From positions 1 through 39,661 of the forward strand of contig QZKG01000061.1 of assembly GCA_003599855.1 (NCBI GenBank): DNA of 39,661 bases, given 5' to 3'. Numbering within the stretch: position 1 is the stretch's first letter; each line of letters opens with the position of its first letter. The notes beneath the pieces are model-generated. The model was given only the letters and a program-made list of their open reading frames with translations, was not told the origin of the DNA and ran no database searches. The position numbers were made by a program, and so were the translations under genes. This DNA comes from Gaiellales bacterium (lineage in GTDB: Bacteria > Actinomycetota > Thermoleophilia > BMS3ABIN01). Below are positions 17,501 to 25,992 of this stretch, one piece after another.

Positions 17501-18605
17501 GGCGTGAGACGACCTGCTCGTAGATCTCCCTGGTCTGCCTGGCTGTCTCACTCCAGGAGTAGGAAGCCGCTTTCTCGATTCCCCTGGCGATCATCTCCTC
17601 CCGCAGGTCAGCGGAGCTGAGCAGCATGTCGAGGGCGGCGGCCACCTGTATCGGGTCGCGGGGGTTCACCAGGATGGCCGCATCGCCGGAGATCTCGGGG
17701 ATCGAGGTGGCGTCGGCGGCCACCACTGGCGTGCCGCAGGCCATCGCCTCCAGGGGCGGCAGGCCGAAGCCCTCATAGAGTGACAGGAACAGGAGCGCCT
17801 GCGCCATGGAGTACAAAGCGGGCATGTCATCATCCTCGATGTAGCCCGGAAACAACACCCCGTCCAGGTCCATGCCGGCGAATGCCTGCTGCGGCGTCAG
17901 GCGGCAGTAGTCGGTGCCGGAAACCACCAGCTGGATGCCCGGCCTCAGTTCGCGCAGCCGGGCGTAGGCCTCGATGGCCGTCCTGGTGTTCTTGCGGGGC
18001 TCGGTGGAGCCCATGCACAGGATGAACTCGTGGGGCAGGCGGTACTTCAGGCGCACGGCGCTCAGGCGGGCATCGTCGGTGACAGGGGAGAACCTCTCGG
18101 ATACGCCGTCATAGACCACGCTGACCCTGTCCGCCGGGACGCCGCTCCATTCGACGATATCCTGTTTGGAAAACCGGGAAATGGTAATAATCTGGTCTAC
18201 CTCACGCACGCGAGGCAGAAGGCGTTTCTCGTACATCCTCGCCCGCGCCGGGCTGTAATAGTCCAGGGCGAGCCTGACGAGGATGATGTCGTGCAGCGTC
18301 ATGACCGAGGGACAGGGCAGCTGCCGCGGCCTGGGCAGGCCCATATCCCGGGGGGAGTGATAGATGTCGATGTGATGGTCAGCCAGCTCGCGGGGCAGCC
18401 GATACTGTTTATAGATGAAGTTGGCTGCCCTCTCCGCGTATGAGATCTCATGATAGGATCCGCCCCCCATCCGCTGGTTCCTGGCAAAAAGTACTACAGA
18501 ATCCCCGGGATTCTGCCGTCTTAAGTGCTGAACGAGCTCATGGGTGTAGGCCGAGGTGCCGGTACGATGGAACATGAGGGGGAGGCCTTCTATGCCGATC
18601 CTCAT
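17490..18605 (-). CDS. GT4-like glycosyltransferase (GT-B fold)
   Basis: A 371-residue cytosolic GT-B enzyme. The C-terminal donor-binding half has the family-4 signature: STEPRKNTRTAIEAY at the first strand and the EX7E-type YEGFGLPPLEAMACGTPVVAAD. The N-terminal acceptor half contains HSPRDMGLPRPR, and TLHDI like other mannosyl/rhamnosyl transferases of surface polysaccharides. The ATG at 18605 gives the standard N-terminus MRIGIEGLPL; the upstream frame is low-complexity shadow. It is first in a minus-strand run with PolX and the lipoprotein, diverging from the amidase-LGFP-SpoIID gene, and may belong functionally to the polysaccharide locus. Confidence 0.9.
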   Translation of the reverse strand: MRIGIEGLPLMFHRTGTSAYTHELVQHLRRQNPGDSVVLFARNQRMGGGSYHEISYAERAANFIYKQYRLPRELADHHIDIYHSPRDMGLPRPRQLPCPSVMTLHDIILVRLALDYYSPARARMYEKRLLPRVREVDQIITISRFSKQDIVEWSGVPADRVSVVYDGVSERFSPVTDDARLSAVRLKYRLPHEFILCMGSTEPRKNTRTAIEAYARLRELRPGIQLVVSGTDYCRLTPQQAFAGMDLDGVLFPGYIEDDDMPALYSMAQALLFLSLYEGFGLPPLEAMACGTPVVAADATSIPEISGDAAILVNPRDPIQVAAALDMLLSSADLREEMIARGIEKAASYSWSETARQTREIYEQVVSRHGG

Positions 18606-18821
18606 GGCGCCGGGTCCAGTCTGGCGGCGCCAGCTAGCCGCGGATGCCGCAGGCAGCGCGCGCCGGGAGGCATTCCCGCTCCGGCAGCCGGACAAATAAA
18701 GGAAACAGGTGTGACAGGGCTAATTTGTAAATTACGCAAAATCGGCCCTCCGGGGCTATTTTTTACAGTCCGCTGACAAACGGCTGGTAGCCTGTTCCCG
18801 GCCGCAATATCAGGTGCATGG

Positions 18822-21800
18822 ATGTTTACGCGAGTAAGGATACACCATTTTATCGCAGTTGCGGGGCTGGTCGTAACGGCTCTCGCCGCTGCCCTTTTGT
18901 TCTACCCTGGCTTCGGCGCGGCGCCGCCGCCGGAAACCATCGGCGGCGACATGGTCTTTTCCGGGCCGCAGCTTGCCCAGGGTGACTTCAGCGGGACCGG
19001 GGTGGCCGACATCCCTGAAGCGGGGCAGGCGCTCACCATCAGCCCCGAGGTGACCCAGGGCGAGTACGTGTCGAGCGAGGCGGAAGCCGATCACTCGTTC
19101 AATGCCCTTGGCCTGCACTGGCTGGCCGATACGCCTGAAGGGGCCGGCGTCAGCGCCGAAGTGCGGTTCAGCCAGGACGGCGAGGAGTGGAGCGGCTGGC
19201 AGCAGGTCTCGCTCCTGGCCGAGGAAGGGCCGGACCACATCGGCGAGACCGCTTCCGCGGGCGAGACCATCGGCGAGCTGCTCTACGCTGATGAGGCCAG
19301 ATATTTCCAGTACCGTTTCGATCTGACGGCGAACGACAAGGGCGAAGCGCCGGTGATCCACAGGGTCACCGCCAGCTACATCGATGCCAAGGGCTATCAC
19401 GAATCGCCACTGTCGGTGGACGGGGCCGTGCGCCGTCTGAGTGCCTGGGTCAGCCCACCGGAAGCATCCGCGGCGCCCAACATCATCAGCCGGGCCCAGT
19501 GGGGCGCCAACGAGGCCTACATGCGGTGGACCCCCCAGTATGTCGCCCCGAAGAAGATCATCATCCACCATACCGTGACCAGCAACAGCGACCCCGACCC
19601 GGCGGCCACCGTGAGGTCGATCTATTACTACCATGCCGTCAGCCTCGGCTGGGGTGACATCGGTTACAACTACCTGGTGGACCGGCAGGGGAGGATCTAC
19701 GAGGGCCGCTACGGAGGCAACGGGGTCGTCGGCGGCCATGCCCTCGAGTGGAACTATGGCTCGGTGGGCATCTCCGTGCTGGGGGACTACAGTTCCAGCG
19801 ACATCACGCACGAGATCTACTCGTCGCTTCTCTCCCTGATGGTCTACAAGTCCAACCAGAACCGCATCGACCCCACGGGGAGCGACGCGATGCTGGGGAC
19901 CAACAAGGCCAACTACCTGGGTCACCGTGACGTCGGTTCCACCGCCTGCCCGGGAGCTTATCTGTACCAGTACCTGCCGCGGCTGAGGACCGACGCCAAG
20001 GTGCAGTACTCCGCGATACCTGTGATCGGCGCCATCCGGGCCAAGTGGGACGCCCTCGGCGGCGCTCCCGGGGCCGCCGTGAACGCCGAATACGCCGTAC
20101 CGGGAGGCATGGCCCAGGATTTCACCTTCGGCAGGCTCATTTGGGACAGCGCCCGCGGGAAGACCTCGTGGGTCTATGGCGGGATCCTCAAGAAGTATGA
20201 CGCCCTCGGCCGCGAAGGCGGGTTCCTGGGGTTGCCCGCGAGCGACGAATACAGCGTCGGCTCGGGACGGGCCAACGATTTCATCGGCGGCAAGATCTAC
20301 TGGAGCGCGGCCACCAACGCCCATGTCGTCTACGGGGCCATCCTCAGCCGCTTCCTGGCCGGCGGCGGCGTGGCCGCTTACGGCTTCCCCACGGATGATG
20401 AAGCCGGCGTCACCGGTTTTTCGGGAGCGCGCCAGGGCAATTTCCAGAAGGCTCGCATCTACTGGGATTCCACCAGCGGCGCCCGCACCGTGTTCGGGGC
20501 GATCCTCACCGAATATCTGCGCATCGGCGGGCCGGCCGGGATCGGCCTGCCCAAGGGCGACGAGGGCGACATCGCCGGCGTCGCGGGCGGGAGGCAGAGC
20601 GAGTTCGCCTCCGGGGCGATACTCTGGTCGCCGTCCACCGGAGCCCGGGCTGTATACGGCGCCATCTATGCAAAATACAAGCAATGGAACGGTCCCGCCG
20701 GTTATTGCGGCATGCCCGCCGGCGGCGAGTACGCCGGCTCTTCGGGCCGCGGCCAGGACTTCCAGAAGTGCGTCCTGACCTACCACGAATCCTACGGCGC
20801 CTTTGTGACCTACGGTTCGATCATGCTCAAGTACAAGGAGCTGGGTGGTCCCAAGGGCAGCCTCGGGCCCGCCATCGCCGACGAGGCCGACGCGGCGGGC
20901 GTCCCGGGGGCCAGGGAGAGCCGCTTCAAGAGCGGCCGCATCTACTGGTCGGCATCCACGGGCGCCCGGGGGGTCTACGGCGCGATCCTCAAGACCTACA
21001 TCGATGTGGGCGCTTCCGACTCTCTGGGGATACCTGTGGCCGACGAAGCGGCCGTGGCGGGCGTCAGCGGAGGGCGTGAGAGCCAGTTCCAGCGCGGGCG
21101 GATCTATTACTCGCCTGCGACCGGCGCCCATGAAGTCTATGGCGGCATCCTCGGCAAGTACCTGCAGCACGGCGGCCCGTCCAGCGCCATCGGCATGCCC
21201 ACCAGCGGCGAGAAGGACGCCCCCGGCGTCGCCGGGGCGCGCCAGAGCGACTTCGAGCGCGGCCGCGTCTACTGGTCTGCAGCCACCGGGACCAACATCG
21301 TCTACGGCGCCATCCTGAGCAAGTACAACGAGGTGGGCGCCTGCCAGTCTTCCCTGGGCATCCCCGTTTCCGACGAGTATGCCTATGCCGGCGGGCGCCG
21401 CAGCGATTTCCAGGGCGGCTACATCCAGTGGTCGCCGGGTACCGGCGCGGTCGTCCATACCTATGGCGGCGGCGGGGCCACGGTGACCTCCGACGCCGGG
21501 TTCGGCGTGTTCGACTCGAGCGGCAACATGCTGACGTCTGTGGCCGCGGGCCAGACTGTGAGTGTCAGCTATTCCGGCGGCACTTATACGGTGCGCGCTC
21601 CCGGTTTCAGCCATAACACCTCTTCCTACATCAGGATGGGGGGACCCGGCATCATGCAGGTGACCTCCTACCACGACATCCCCAGCTGGAACACCTCGCT
21701 GGACGACAACCGCTTCCGCGGGACCATCGAGGTACGCTACTCGTCGGTCTCCAACAAGGTCTGGGTGATCAACGAGCTGCCCATCGAGTACTACCTGCGC

Positions 21801-22343
21801 GGGATCGCTGAGTCGAGCTCCGGCTCGCCGGCAGAGTTCCTCAAGACCATGACGGTGGCCGCCCGCGGCTACGCCCTTTACCATGTCAACAACGGCGGCA
21901 AGAACTACGGCAACGGCAAGGAGGTCTTCCACCTGAAGAACAGCCGCAACGGCAACGGTGACGACCAGGTCTACAAGGGGTACGGCCTCGAGGCCCGTTT
22001 CTCCGACCTGACCGCCGCCGTCAACGCCACCGCCGGCCAGGTGGTCACCTACGGCGGCGCGCCCGTGATGACCTCGTACTTCTCCAACACCGACGGCCGC
22101 ACCCGCTCCGCCCAGGAGGCCTGGGGCGTGACCTACTGGCCCTGGCTCCAGAGCGTGCCCGATCCGGACTGCAACGGCATGTCCCTCAACGGCCACGGCG
22201 TCGGCCTCAGCGGCCACGGCGCCTACAAGCGCGCCGAGCGCGGCAACAGTTACGTCCAGATCCTGACGTATTACTACACCAACACCGCCGTCCAGGGCGC
22301 CGATACCGCCAAGAACATCCGCGTCGCCATCTGCAGCCTGTAG
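18822..22343 (+). CDS. secreted amidase - LGFP repeats - SpoIID fusion protein
   Basis: A 1173-residue secreted wall enzyme. An N-terminal signal/anchor helix lies at about 8-28. A first region of about 180 residues is probably a beta-rich binding module. The N-acetylmuramoyl-L-alanine amidase (Amidase_2/PGRP) domain covers about 220-390, with zinc ligands in IIIHHT and GHRDVGSTACPG. Nine LGFP repeats span about 403-883. A SpoIID-type domain (about 930-1165) has the catalytic-Glu region GIAESSSGSP, VAARGYAL, and the closing HGVGLSGHGA. The amidase would strip stem peptides and SpoIID cleave the denuded glycan; LGFP modules are known in Actinomycetota wall proteins and are thought to bind wall glycan. 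The ATG at 18822 follows CAGGTG by six bases. It precedes the Wzm/Wzt operon. Confidence 0.93.
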   Translation: MFTRVRIHHFIAVAGLVVTALAAALLFYPGFGAAPPPETIGGDMVFSGPQLAQGDFSGTGVADIPEAGQALTISPEVTQGEYVSSEAEADHSFNALGLHWLADTPEGAGVSAEVRFSQDGEEWSGWQQVSLLAEEGPDHIGETASAGETIGELLYADEARYFQYRFDLTANDKGEAPVIHRVTASYIDAKGYHESPLSVDGAVRRLSAWVSPPEASAAPNIISRAQWGANEAYMRWTPQYVAPKKIIIHHTVTSNSDPDPAATVRSIYYYHAVSLGWGDIGYNYLVDRQGRIYEGRYGGNGVVGGHALEWNYGSVGISVLGDYSSSDITHEIYSSLLSLMVYKSNQNRIDPTGSDAMLGTNKANYLGHRDVGSTACPGAYLYQYLPRLRTDAKVQYSAIPVIGAIRAKWDALGGAPGAAVNAEYAVPGGMAQDFTFGRLIWDSARGKTSWVYGGILKKYDALGREGGFLGLPASDEYSVGSGRANDFIGGKIYWSAATNAHVVYGAILSRFLAGGGVAAYGFPTDDEAGVTGFSGARQGNFQKARIYWDSTSGARTVFGAILTEYLRIGGPAGIGLPKGDEGDIAGVAGGRQSEFASGAILWSPSTGARAVYGAIYAKYKQWNGPAGYCGMPAGGEYAGSSGRGQDFQKCVLTYHESYGAFVTYGSIMLKYKELGGPKGSLGPAIADEADAAGVPGARESRFKSGRIYWSASTGARGVYGAILKTYIDVGASDSLGIPVADEAAVAGVSGGRESQFQRGRIYYSPATGAHEVYGGILGKYLQHGGPSSAIGMPTSGEKDAPGVAGARQSDFERGRVYWSAATGTNIVYGAILSKYNEVGACQSSLGIPVSDEYAYAGGRRSDFQGGYIQWSPGTGAVVHTYGGGGATVTSDAGFGVFDSSGNMLTSVAAGQTVSVSYSGGTYTVRAPGFSHNTSSYIRMGGPGIMQVTSYHDIPSWNTSLDDNRFRGTIEVRYSSVSNKVWVINELPIEYYLRGIAESSSGSPAEFLKTMTVAARGYALYHVNNGGKNYGNGKEVFHLKNSRNGNGDDQVYKGYGLEARFSDLTAAVNATAGQVVTYGGAPVMTSYFSNTDGRTRSAQEAWGVTYWPWLQSVPDPDCNGMSLNGHGVGLSGHGAYKRAERGNSYVQILTYYYTNTAVQGADTAKNIRVAICSL
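20028..21470 (+). repeat. nine tandem LGFP-type repeats (within the amidase-SpoIID gene)
   Basis: Nine consecutive units of about 50-55 residues follow the plan G-A-I-L-x-K-Y ... GG ... LG-x-P ... DE ... GARxxxF ... GRIYWSxxTGAxxVY. Units 2-4 and 6-9 are close to consensus. Units 1 and 5 are divergent, with unit 5 replacing the RIYW strand by a VLTYHESYGAF variant with an extra Cys. The DNA repeats are well diverged, so the array looks old and stable rather than recently expanded. Confidence 0.85.
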
Positions 22344-22366
22344 AGGCAGGACGCATGCTGCTCCCC

Positions 22367-22387
22367 GGTGGGGGGTGGCCCCCCGCC
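22367..22387. repeat. GC hairpin between the wall enzyme gene and wzm
   Basis: GGTGGGGGG and CCCCCCGCC can pair around a three-base loop, a very stable stem 24 bases after the wall-enzyme stop. No T-run follows, so it is not a standard terminator. It could slow 3' decay or reduce read-through into the exporter operon. Confidence 0.5.
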
Positions 22388-22452
22388 GGCGAGCCGCCGC
22401 CCGCGGAACCGCCAGCGCTCCACGGTGATTCCCCGACTTATGATAGAATCCG

Positions 22453-23298
22453 ATGCCGACCGTAAAAGGTCCGGATATTATCCGGGACCCCTCTGACATC
22501 CAAGTGCTTTCCAACCTAAAACAGCTAGTCGAGTACAGGGAGCTACTGCGGACACTCGTGTCCAAGGATATCCGTTCCCGCTACAAGGGTTCGATCCTCG
22601 GCTTCGCCTGGAACTTCGCCATCCCGCTGCTGCAGCTGCTGGTGTTCTGGATCCTCTTCGGGATCATCGTGCGGGTGGACCCGCCGGGGGACTACCCCTT
22701 TGCGCTCTTCCTCTTCACCGGCCTTCTGCCCTGGAACTTCCTGGCCAACTCCATGACCAGCGGCTCGATGTCCATCGTGGGCAACGCCAACCTGGTGAAG
22801 AAGATCTACTTCCCGCTGCAGGTGCTGCCGCTCACTTCGGTGCTGTCGCAGTTCATCAGCCTGCTGCTGGGGATGATCGTGCTGGGCGTGGTGGTGCTGG
22901 CCTTCGGCGTCGGCCTGAGCCAGTGGCTTCTGCTGCTGCTGCCGGTCTTCGTGGTGCAGCTGGTTTTCACCGCCGGCCTCGCTTACCTGTTCGCCTGTAC
23001 CAACGTCTTCTACCGCGACGTTGAGCACATCCTCGGCATCGTGGTCATGGCGTGGATGTATGTGACGCCGATCCTTTACCCGATCAGCTACGTGCTGGGC
23101 AAGGCGGCCTGGGCCGACACGGCGATACACCTCAACCCCATGACGGGTATCATCACCGCCTACCAGGCGGTCATCCTGGACCACCGGGCGCCCGACTGGC
23201 CCTGGTTCGGCTACTCGGCGGCGGTGGCGGCTGCCCTCTTCGTGATCGGTTTCTCCCTGTTCAACCGCTACAAGACGCGCTTCGAGGAAGAGGTGTGA
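22453..23298 (+). CDS. wzm: polysaccharide ABC exporter permease (Wzm-like)
   Basis: A 281-residue integral membrane protein of the ABC-2 polysaccharide export group (Wzm/TagG/KpsM). An amphipathic N-terminus carries LRTLVSKDIRSRYKGSILGFAW, the hallmark gate-helix motif of this group; six transmembrane helices follow, with the conserved FYRDVEHILGI loop and the MYVTPILYP segment. It forms the channel for a lipid-linked glycan built in the cytoplasm. The next gene encodes the matching ATPase one base away. The ATG lies 109 bases after the amidase-LGFP-SpoIID gene; no convincing promoter was found in that gap. Confidence 0.94.
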   Translation: MPTVKGPDIIRDPSDIQVLSNLKQLVEYRELLRTLVSKDIRSRYKGSILGFAWNFAIPLLQLLVFWILFGIIVRVDPPGDYPFALFLFTGLLPWNFLANSMTSGSMSIVGNANLVKKIYFPLQVLPLTSVLSQFISLLLGMIVLGVVVLAFGVGLSQWLLLLLPVFVVQLVFTAGLAYLFACTNVFYRDVEHILGIVVMAWMYVTPILYPISYVLGKAAWADTAIHLNPMTGIITAYQAVILDHRAPDWPWFGYSAAVAAALFVIGFSLFNRYKTRFEEEV

Positions 23299-23299
23299 C

Positions 23300-24532
23300 G
23301 TGACCCAGACCAGCGGCGAACCGGTGATCGCCATCAGGGACGTGGTCAAGCAGTACCGCGTCCGCCACGAGAAGGGCCGCACTCTGAAAGAGGCGCTCCT
23401 GAGGCAGCGCATCTACCAGGAGACGATCAACGCCCTCGACCACGTCACCTTCGACATATCCGCGGGGAGGACGCTGGGCATCATCGGCAGCAACGGCTCG
23501 GGCAAGAGCACGCTGCTCAAGCTCATCGCCGGGACCTCGGTGCCCACCAGCGGCGCCGTAGAGGTCAGTGGCCGGGTCTCGGCGCTGCTGGAGCTGGGCG
23601 CCGGTTTCCACCCGGACTTCAGCGGCCGGGAGAACATCTACCTGGACGGCGCCATCATGGGGCTCTCCCGCCAGGTCATCGACGAGCGCTTCGACGACAT
23701 CGTCGCCTTCGCCGAGATGGGCGAGTTCATCGACGCGCCGGCCAAGACCTACTCCTCGGGCATGTACATGCGCCTGGCGTTCTCGGTGGCGGTCAGCGTC
23801 GACCCGGACATCATCCTCATCGACGAGGTCTTCGCCGTGGGGGACGAGTCTTTCCAGCGCAAGTGCCTCGACAAGATCGAGGAGTTCAAGAGCATGGGCA
23901 AGACCATAGTCTTCGTCTCACACAGCCTCGACGCGGTGCGCAGCCTCTGCGACGAGGCCGCCTGGATCGACAAGGGCAGGCTCCGGGCCCACGGCGCCAC
24001 CAGCAAGGTGATCGACCATTACCTCTGGGCGGTCAACGAGATGGAGGACGAGCGGCTCTCGGCCGAGGAGGCCATGTCCCGCTACCAGGACCGCTGGGGC
24101 ACCCGACGCGGGGAGATATCATCGGTGACGATACGCGACGCGTCGGGCAGCGAGAAGCATACCTTTGAGACCGGGGACGGGTTGTCCGTGCACATCGGTT
24201 ACAGCGTGAAGGAGAGGCTGGAGGAGCCGGTCATCGGCATGGCCATCCACCGCAGCGACGGCGTTCTCTGCTTCGGCTGCAGCACCCGCGAGCTCGGCGA
24301 GCCGCCGGCGTCGGTCGCCGGCGAGGGCGAGCTGACCTTCGCCATCGACGCGCTCGACCTGCTGCCCGGCAGCTATAACTTCTCCGTTTCCTTCCATAAC
24401 GACGCTGACACCGAGACCTTCGACTATCACGACCGCAAGTACCGCTTCCGCGTGGTCAAGGGGCCGAAAAATAACGGCATCTTCCGCCAGGCGCACCGCT
24501 GGGACGGCTGGCCTGCTGGAGGGGGTTCCTGA
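23300..24532 (+). CDS. wzt: polysaccharide ABC exporter ATPase with Wzt C-terminal domain
   Basis: A 410-residue protein with a GTG start one base after the wzm stop. The N-terminal ATPase (to about 250) has Walker A GSNGSGKST (63-71), signature YSSGMYMRL and Walker B IILIDEVFAVGDESF. The C-terminal about 130 residues (from EISSVTIRDASG) form the Wzt-type carbohydrate-binding domain, which in Gram-negative O-antigen systems recognises the capped non-reducing end of the finished chain. Its presence predicts that the exported glycan carries a terminal cap and that length is set before export. Its stop shares one base with the start of the GT4 gene. Confidence 0.95.
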   Translation: MTQTSGEPVIAIRDVVKQYRVRHEKGRTLKEALLRQRIYQETINALDHVTFDISAGRTLGIIGSNGSGKSTLLKLIAGTSVPTSGAVEVSGRVSALLELGAGFHPDFSGRENIYLDGAIMGLSRQVIDERFDDIVAFAEMGEFIDAPAKTYSSGMYMRLAFSVAVSVDPDIILIDEVFAVGDESFQRKCLDKIEEFKSMGKTIVFVSHSLDAVRSLCDEAAWIDKGRLRAHGATSKVIDHYLWAVNEMEDERLSAEEAMSRYQDRWGTRRGEISSVTIRDASGSEKHTFETGDGLSVHIGYSVKERLEEPVIGMAIHRSDGVLCFGCSTRELGEPPASVAGEGELTFAIDALDLLPGSYNFSVSFHNDADTETFDYHDRKYRFRVVKGPKNNGIFRQAHRWDGWPAGGGS

Positions 24533-25989
24533 TGGGCGGCGGACCGGTCCTGGGCATCATCAGCCACCAGCCGGCGACCCGGTCGATGGCGGGGCCGTCC
24601 ATCAGGTGCTGGGAGTTCGCCCGGGCCCTGGCGGGCGACGCCGAGGTGAAGCTGATCGCGCCGGAGCCCTCCGACCTTGAGCCGGACGGGTTCTCGCTCG
24701 TCGAGTACGGCGAAGACGGCCCCGCGGCCGCCGCCGCCGGTTGCGACGCCCTGGTCTGCCAGGGTTATTCCCTGAGCCTGTATCCCGAACTGAAGCGGAT
24801 GGACTGCTTGCTGGTGGTGGATCTGTACGTGCCCATGGCCCTGGAGGCGCTGGAGCAGGACTCGTGGCTTGAGCCCGATGAACGCAGCGATGCCTATGCC
24901 AACACCCTGACGGCGCTGATGGACCAGGCCGTCGCCGGGGATTTTTTCATCTGCGCCTCGGAGCGGCAGCGGGACTACTGGCTGGGGTACCTCACCGCCG
25001 CCGGGAGGGTCGAACCGGAGGCCTATGCGATCGACGCATCGCTGCGGTCGCTCATCGATGTGGTCCCCTTCGGGGTGCCGGGAGAGGAGCCCTTGAGCCG
25101 GGGGGCGGCGGTCAAGGGCGTGGTCCCGGGGATCGCGGCGGATGACAGGCTGATCGTCTGGGGCGGCGGCATCTATAACTGGCTCGACCCCCTGACGCCC
25201 ATCCATGCCATGGCGCTCCTGAGGGAGAGGCGCCCGGAAATCAAACTCTACTTCATGGGCACGCGGCACCCGGACCCCCACGTGCCGCGTATGCGCGCCT
25301 ACGACGAGGCGGTGGAGCTGAGCCGCTCCCTGGGCCTTTTGGATACGACGGTCTTCTTCAACGACCGCTGGGTACCTTACGAGGAGCGGGGCGGCTACCT
25401 GCTGGAGGCGGACATCGGCTTGAGCGCCAACCAGCCTCACCTGGAGACGCGCTTCTCCTTCCGCACGCGGATACTGGACTATATCTGGGCGCGCCTGCCC
25501 ATCGTGGCCACCGACGGCGACGTCCTCGCCGACCTGGTGGAGGCGAACGGCCTGGGGCTTGTTGCCGGGTCGGGGGACGCAGCGTCGCTGGCGGCCGCCC
25601 TGGAGCGGCTGATGGACGACGAGGCCATGCGCCGCCGCTGCCGGGACAACCTGGCGGCCCAGGCGGCGGAGATGCGCTGGGAGGACATCGTCGCCCCCGT
25701 CCGCCGGCAGCTGGAGCGGCTGGGGCGGGAGGAGCTCAGACAGCCGCAGCGCAGCGGCGTAGCCGGTTTCCAGCAGGCGGAGCTCGACCGCCGCCAGGAG
25801 GAGATCGCGCGCCTGGGCGGGAAGGTCGCCGCCAACGCCGCCGACATCGAGAAACTCTGGGAGATGGTGGCCGAGAAGGACCTGGCCATCGAGCATTTCC
25901 GCGGCGTGATCGCCGACAAGGACCGCCAGCTGAAGAACCCGCTCTACCGGCTCAAGGTGATCGCCGCCAACCGCTTGAGGAAGGGGTGA
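24532..25989 (+). CDS. GT4 glycosyltransferase with C-terminal coiled coil
   Basis: A 485-residue protein. Residues 1-390 are a GT-B glycosyltransferase: IISHQPATRSMAGPSIR at the N-terminus, KLYFMGTRHPD in the second half and a donor-site region SANQPHLETRFSFRTRILDYIWARLPIVATDG. The C-terminal about 80 residues (from FQQAELDRRQEEIARLGG) form a charged heptad coiled coil ending in the basic stretch NPLYRLKVIAANRLRKG, a tail often found on membrane-associated glycosyltransferases. In the Escherichia coli O9a system a coiled coil in WbdD acts as a ruler for chain length; a similar role next to a Wzt with a cap-binding domain is possible but unproven. The ATG shares one base with the wzt stop. 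Confidence 0.9.
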   Translation: MGGGPVLGIISHQPATRSMAGPSIRCWEFARALAGDAEVKLIAPEPSDLEPDGFSLVEYGEDGPAAAAAGCDALVCQGYSLSLYPELKRMDCLLVVDLYVPMALEALEQDSWLEPDERSDAYANTLTALMDQAVAGDFFICASERQRDYWLGYLTAAGRVEPEAYAIDASLRSLIDVVPFGVPGEEPLSRGAAVKGVVPGIAADDRLIVWGGGIYNWLDPLTPIHAMALLRERRPEIKLYFMGTRHPDPHVPRMRAYDEAVELSRSLGLLDTTVFFNDRWVPYEERGGYLLEADIGLSANQPHLETRFSFRTRILDYIWARLPIVATDGDVLADLVEANGLGLVAGSGDAASLAAALERLMDDEAMRRRCRDNLAAQAAEMRWEDIVAPVRRQLERLGREELRQPQRSGVAGFQQAELDRRQEEIARLGGKVAANAADIEKLWEMVAEKDLAIEHFRGVIADKDRQLKNPLYRLKVIAANRLRKG

Positions 25990-25992
25990 GCC

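Noticed and set aside
18736..18771. GCCC/GGGC stem followed by TATTTTTT upstream of the amidase gene as a terminator or riboswitch
   Set aside because: The stem is only four base pairs and no gene ends nearby on the plus strand. It does not match the ydaO-type riboswitch consensus that often precedes wall hydrolases.
22367..22387. GC hairpin after the wall-enzyme gene as an intrinsic terminator
   Set aside because: No T-run follows the stem. Listed only as a hairpin.
18810..22565. A 1251-codon minus-strand open frame opposite the amidase-LGFP-SpoIID gene
   Set aside because: It is a GC-rich shadow: its protein is low-complexity Gly/Ala/Val/Arg with no domain, while the plus frame has three recognisable domains and nine repeats.
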